Assembly (NCBI GenBank): GCA_022571135.1
Contig: JACZYK010000053.1
Span: 5,323 to 11,668 of the forward strand
Length of the DNA: 6,346 nt
Reading direction: 5' to 3'
From: Bacteroidota bacterium
GTDB lineage: Bacteria > Bacteroidota > Rhodothermia > Rhodothermales > UBA10348
Shown: in pieces, positions 6,080 through 6,346 of the stretch
Position numbering within the stretch: position 1 is the first letter of the stretch
Layout: each line of letters starts with the position of its first letter
Made by a program: the position numbers and the translations under genes
Notes under the pieces: model-generated
The model's input: only the letters and a program-made list of their open reading frames with translations
Databases searched by the model: none
Told to the model about the DNA's origin: nothing

Positions 6080-6101
6080 CCTGCGCGAGACTGCGCGCAG
6101 G
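6080..6101 (+). promoter_or_regulatory. Hairpin abutting the ribosome binding site of the gamma-glutamyltransferase gene
   Basis: CCTGCGCG (6080-6087) and CGCGCAGG (6094-6101) can pair over eight bases, seven of them G-C, around the six-base loop AGACTG. The last two bases of the 3' arm are the first GG of the Shine-Dalgarno. There is no T-run after it, so it is not an intrinsic terminator for mtaB; a role in translation of the downstream gene is inference. Confidence 0.4.
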
Positions 6102-6104
6102 AGG
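6099..6104 (+). promoter_or_regulatory. Strong Shine-Dalgarno of the gamma-glutamyltransferase gene
   Basis: A perfect AGGAGG within AGGAGGGGAG is spaced eight bases from the ATG at 6113. It fixes this start, since the frame is open upstream to the mtaB stop without another ATG or GTG. Apart from pssA, the other genes here lack such a site. Confidence 0.75.
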
Positions 6105-6112
6105 GGAGAATC

Positions 6113-6346
6113 ATGAGCCTCGCGAGCCGCCCCACTCTCATGGGATACGGCGGCGCCGTCAGTGCGGGCCACTACCTGGCGACCCAGATCGGCGCGCAAC
6201 AGCTCGCAGAAGGCGGAAACGCCGCCGACGCTGCCTGTGCGATGGGCTTCGCGCTGCAAGTTCTCGAACCCACCCAGAATGGCCCCGGTGGCGAGGTGCC
6301 GATTCTCGTCTACCAGGCCTCCGAAGACCAAACGATTGCGATCTCG
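6113..6346 (+). CDS. Gamma-glutamyltransferase family protein, N-terminal 78 residues (3' end outside window)
   Basis: Members are Ntn-hydrolases made as a proenzyme that self-cleaves before a catalytic Thr; they transfer or hydrolyse gamma-glutamyl groups (for example of glutathione) or hydrolyse related amides. Only the start is visible, so the catalytic Thr and the substrate cannot be judged. The recognisable N-terminal signature is VSAGHYLATQIGAQQLAEGGNAADAACAMGFALQV in part, followed by LEPTQNGPGGEVPILVY. The usual family wording is GGNAvDAA and EPxxsGiGGd. The GPGGEVP variant belongs to a subgroup usually annotated simply as gamma-glutamyltransferase family. No signal peptide precedes the domain, so the protein may be cytoplasmic, unlike the periplasmic E. 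coli Ggt. The visible part is about 67% G+C, clearly above the core of mtaB (about 50-58% in sampled stretches). It is 117 bases after mtaB on the same strand and may be an independent unit. Confidence 0.88.
   Translation, partial: MSLASRPTLMGYGGAVSAGHYLATQIGAQQLAEGGNAADAACAMGFALQVLEPTQNGPGGEVPILVYQASEDQTIAIS

Noticed and set aside
6057..6116. Possible 19-codon leader peptide (GTG 6057 to TGA 6114-6116) overlapping the next start as ATGA
   Set aside because: No ribosome binding site precedes the GTG and no other support exists; an ATGA overlap alone can arise by chance.

Overview
The window looks like ordinary bacterial chromosome, roughly 55% G+C, from a Gram-negative organism. My best guess is the Rhodothermota/Balneolota side of the Bacteroidota group or a neighbouring lineage. 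The reasons are a DUF5916 outer-membrane-type protein, a ClpS with Bacteroidota-like core wording, a split-type PurS, an MtaB whose radical-SAM core reads like proteins of that group, and little Shine-Dalgarno sequence before several genes. The taxonomic call is inference from protein style, not a search result.

Layout. From the left edge to 877 (+) is the C-terminal third or so of a DUF5916-type protein. Convergent to it, 919-1653 (-), is a secreted RlpA-like protein with a DPBB domain and a SPOR domain. A 409-base stretch without a convincing gene follows (1654-2062). Next comes a leftward gene cluster, in transcription order psd (4301-3618), pssA (3618-2776), purS (2676-2422) and clpS (2410-2063). 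Divergent from psd across 89 bases is mtaB (4391-5995, +). After a 117-base gap, a strong ribosome binding site precedes the start of a gamma-glutamyltransferase gene (6113 to the right edge).

How the genes work together. pssA and psd encode the two consecutive steps from CDP-diacylglycerol to phosphatidylethanolamine and overlap by one base (TGATG), so they are very probably translationally coupled. purS (purine synthesis) and clpS (N-degron adaptor of the ClpAP protease) share strand and probably transcript but not pathway. rlpA and the DUF5916 protein belong to the cell envelope. mtaB modifies A37 of ANN-decoding tRNAs.

The most unusual item is the mtaB product. It has the expected UPF0004, radical SAM and TRAM-like parts, but with two departures: (i) a PilZ domain, the classical cyclic-di-GMP receptor fold, is fused in frame to its C terminus; (ii) the third cysteine that normally completes the auxiliary [4Fe-4S] cluster is missing, as if exactly one codon had been removed (family V-T-G-C-Y-A-Q, here V-T-G-Y-A-Q). 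Together these suggest a tRNA-modifying enzyme, or a repurposed relative, that may be linked to second-messenger signalling. Lesser points are a hairpin touching the ribosome binding site of the gamma-glutamyltransferase gene and a rise in G+C towards the right edge.
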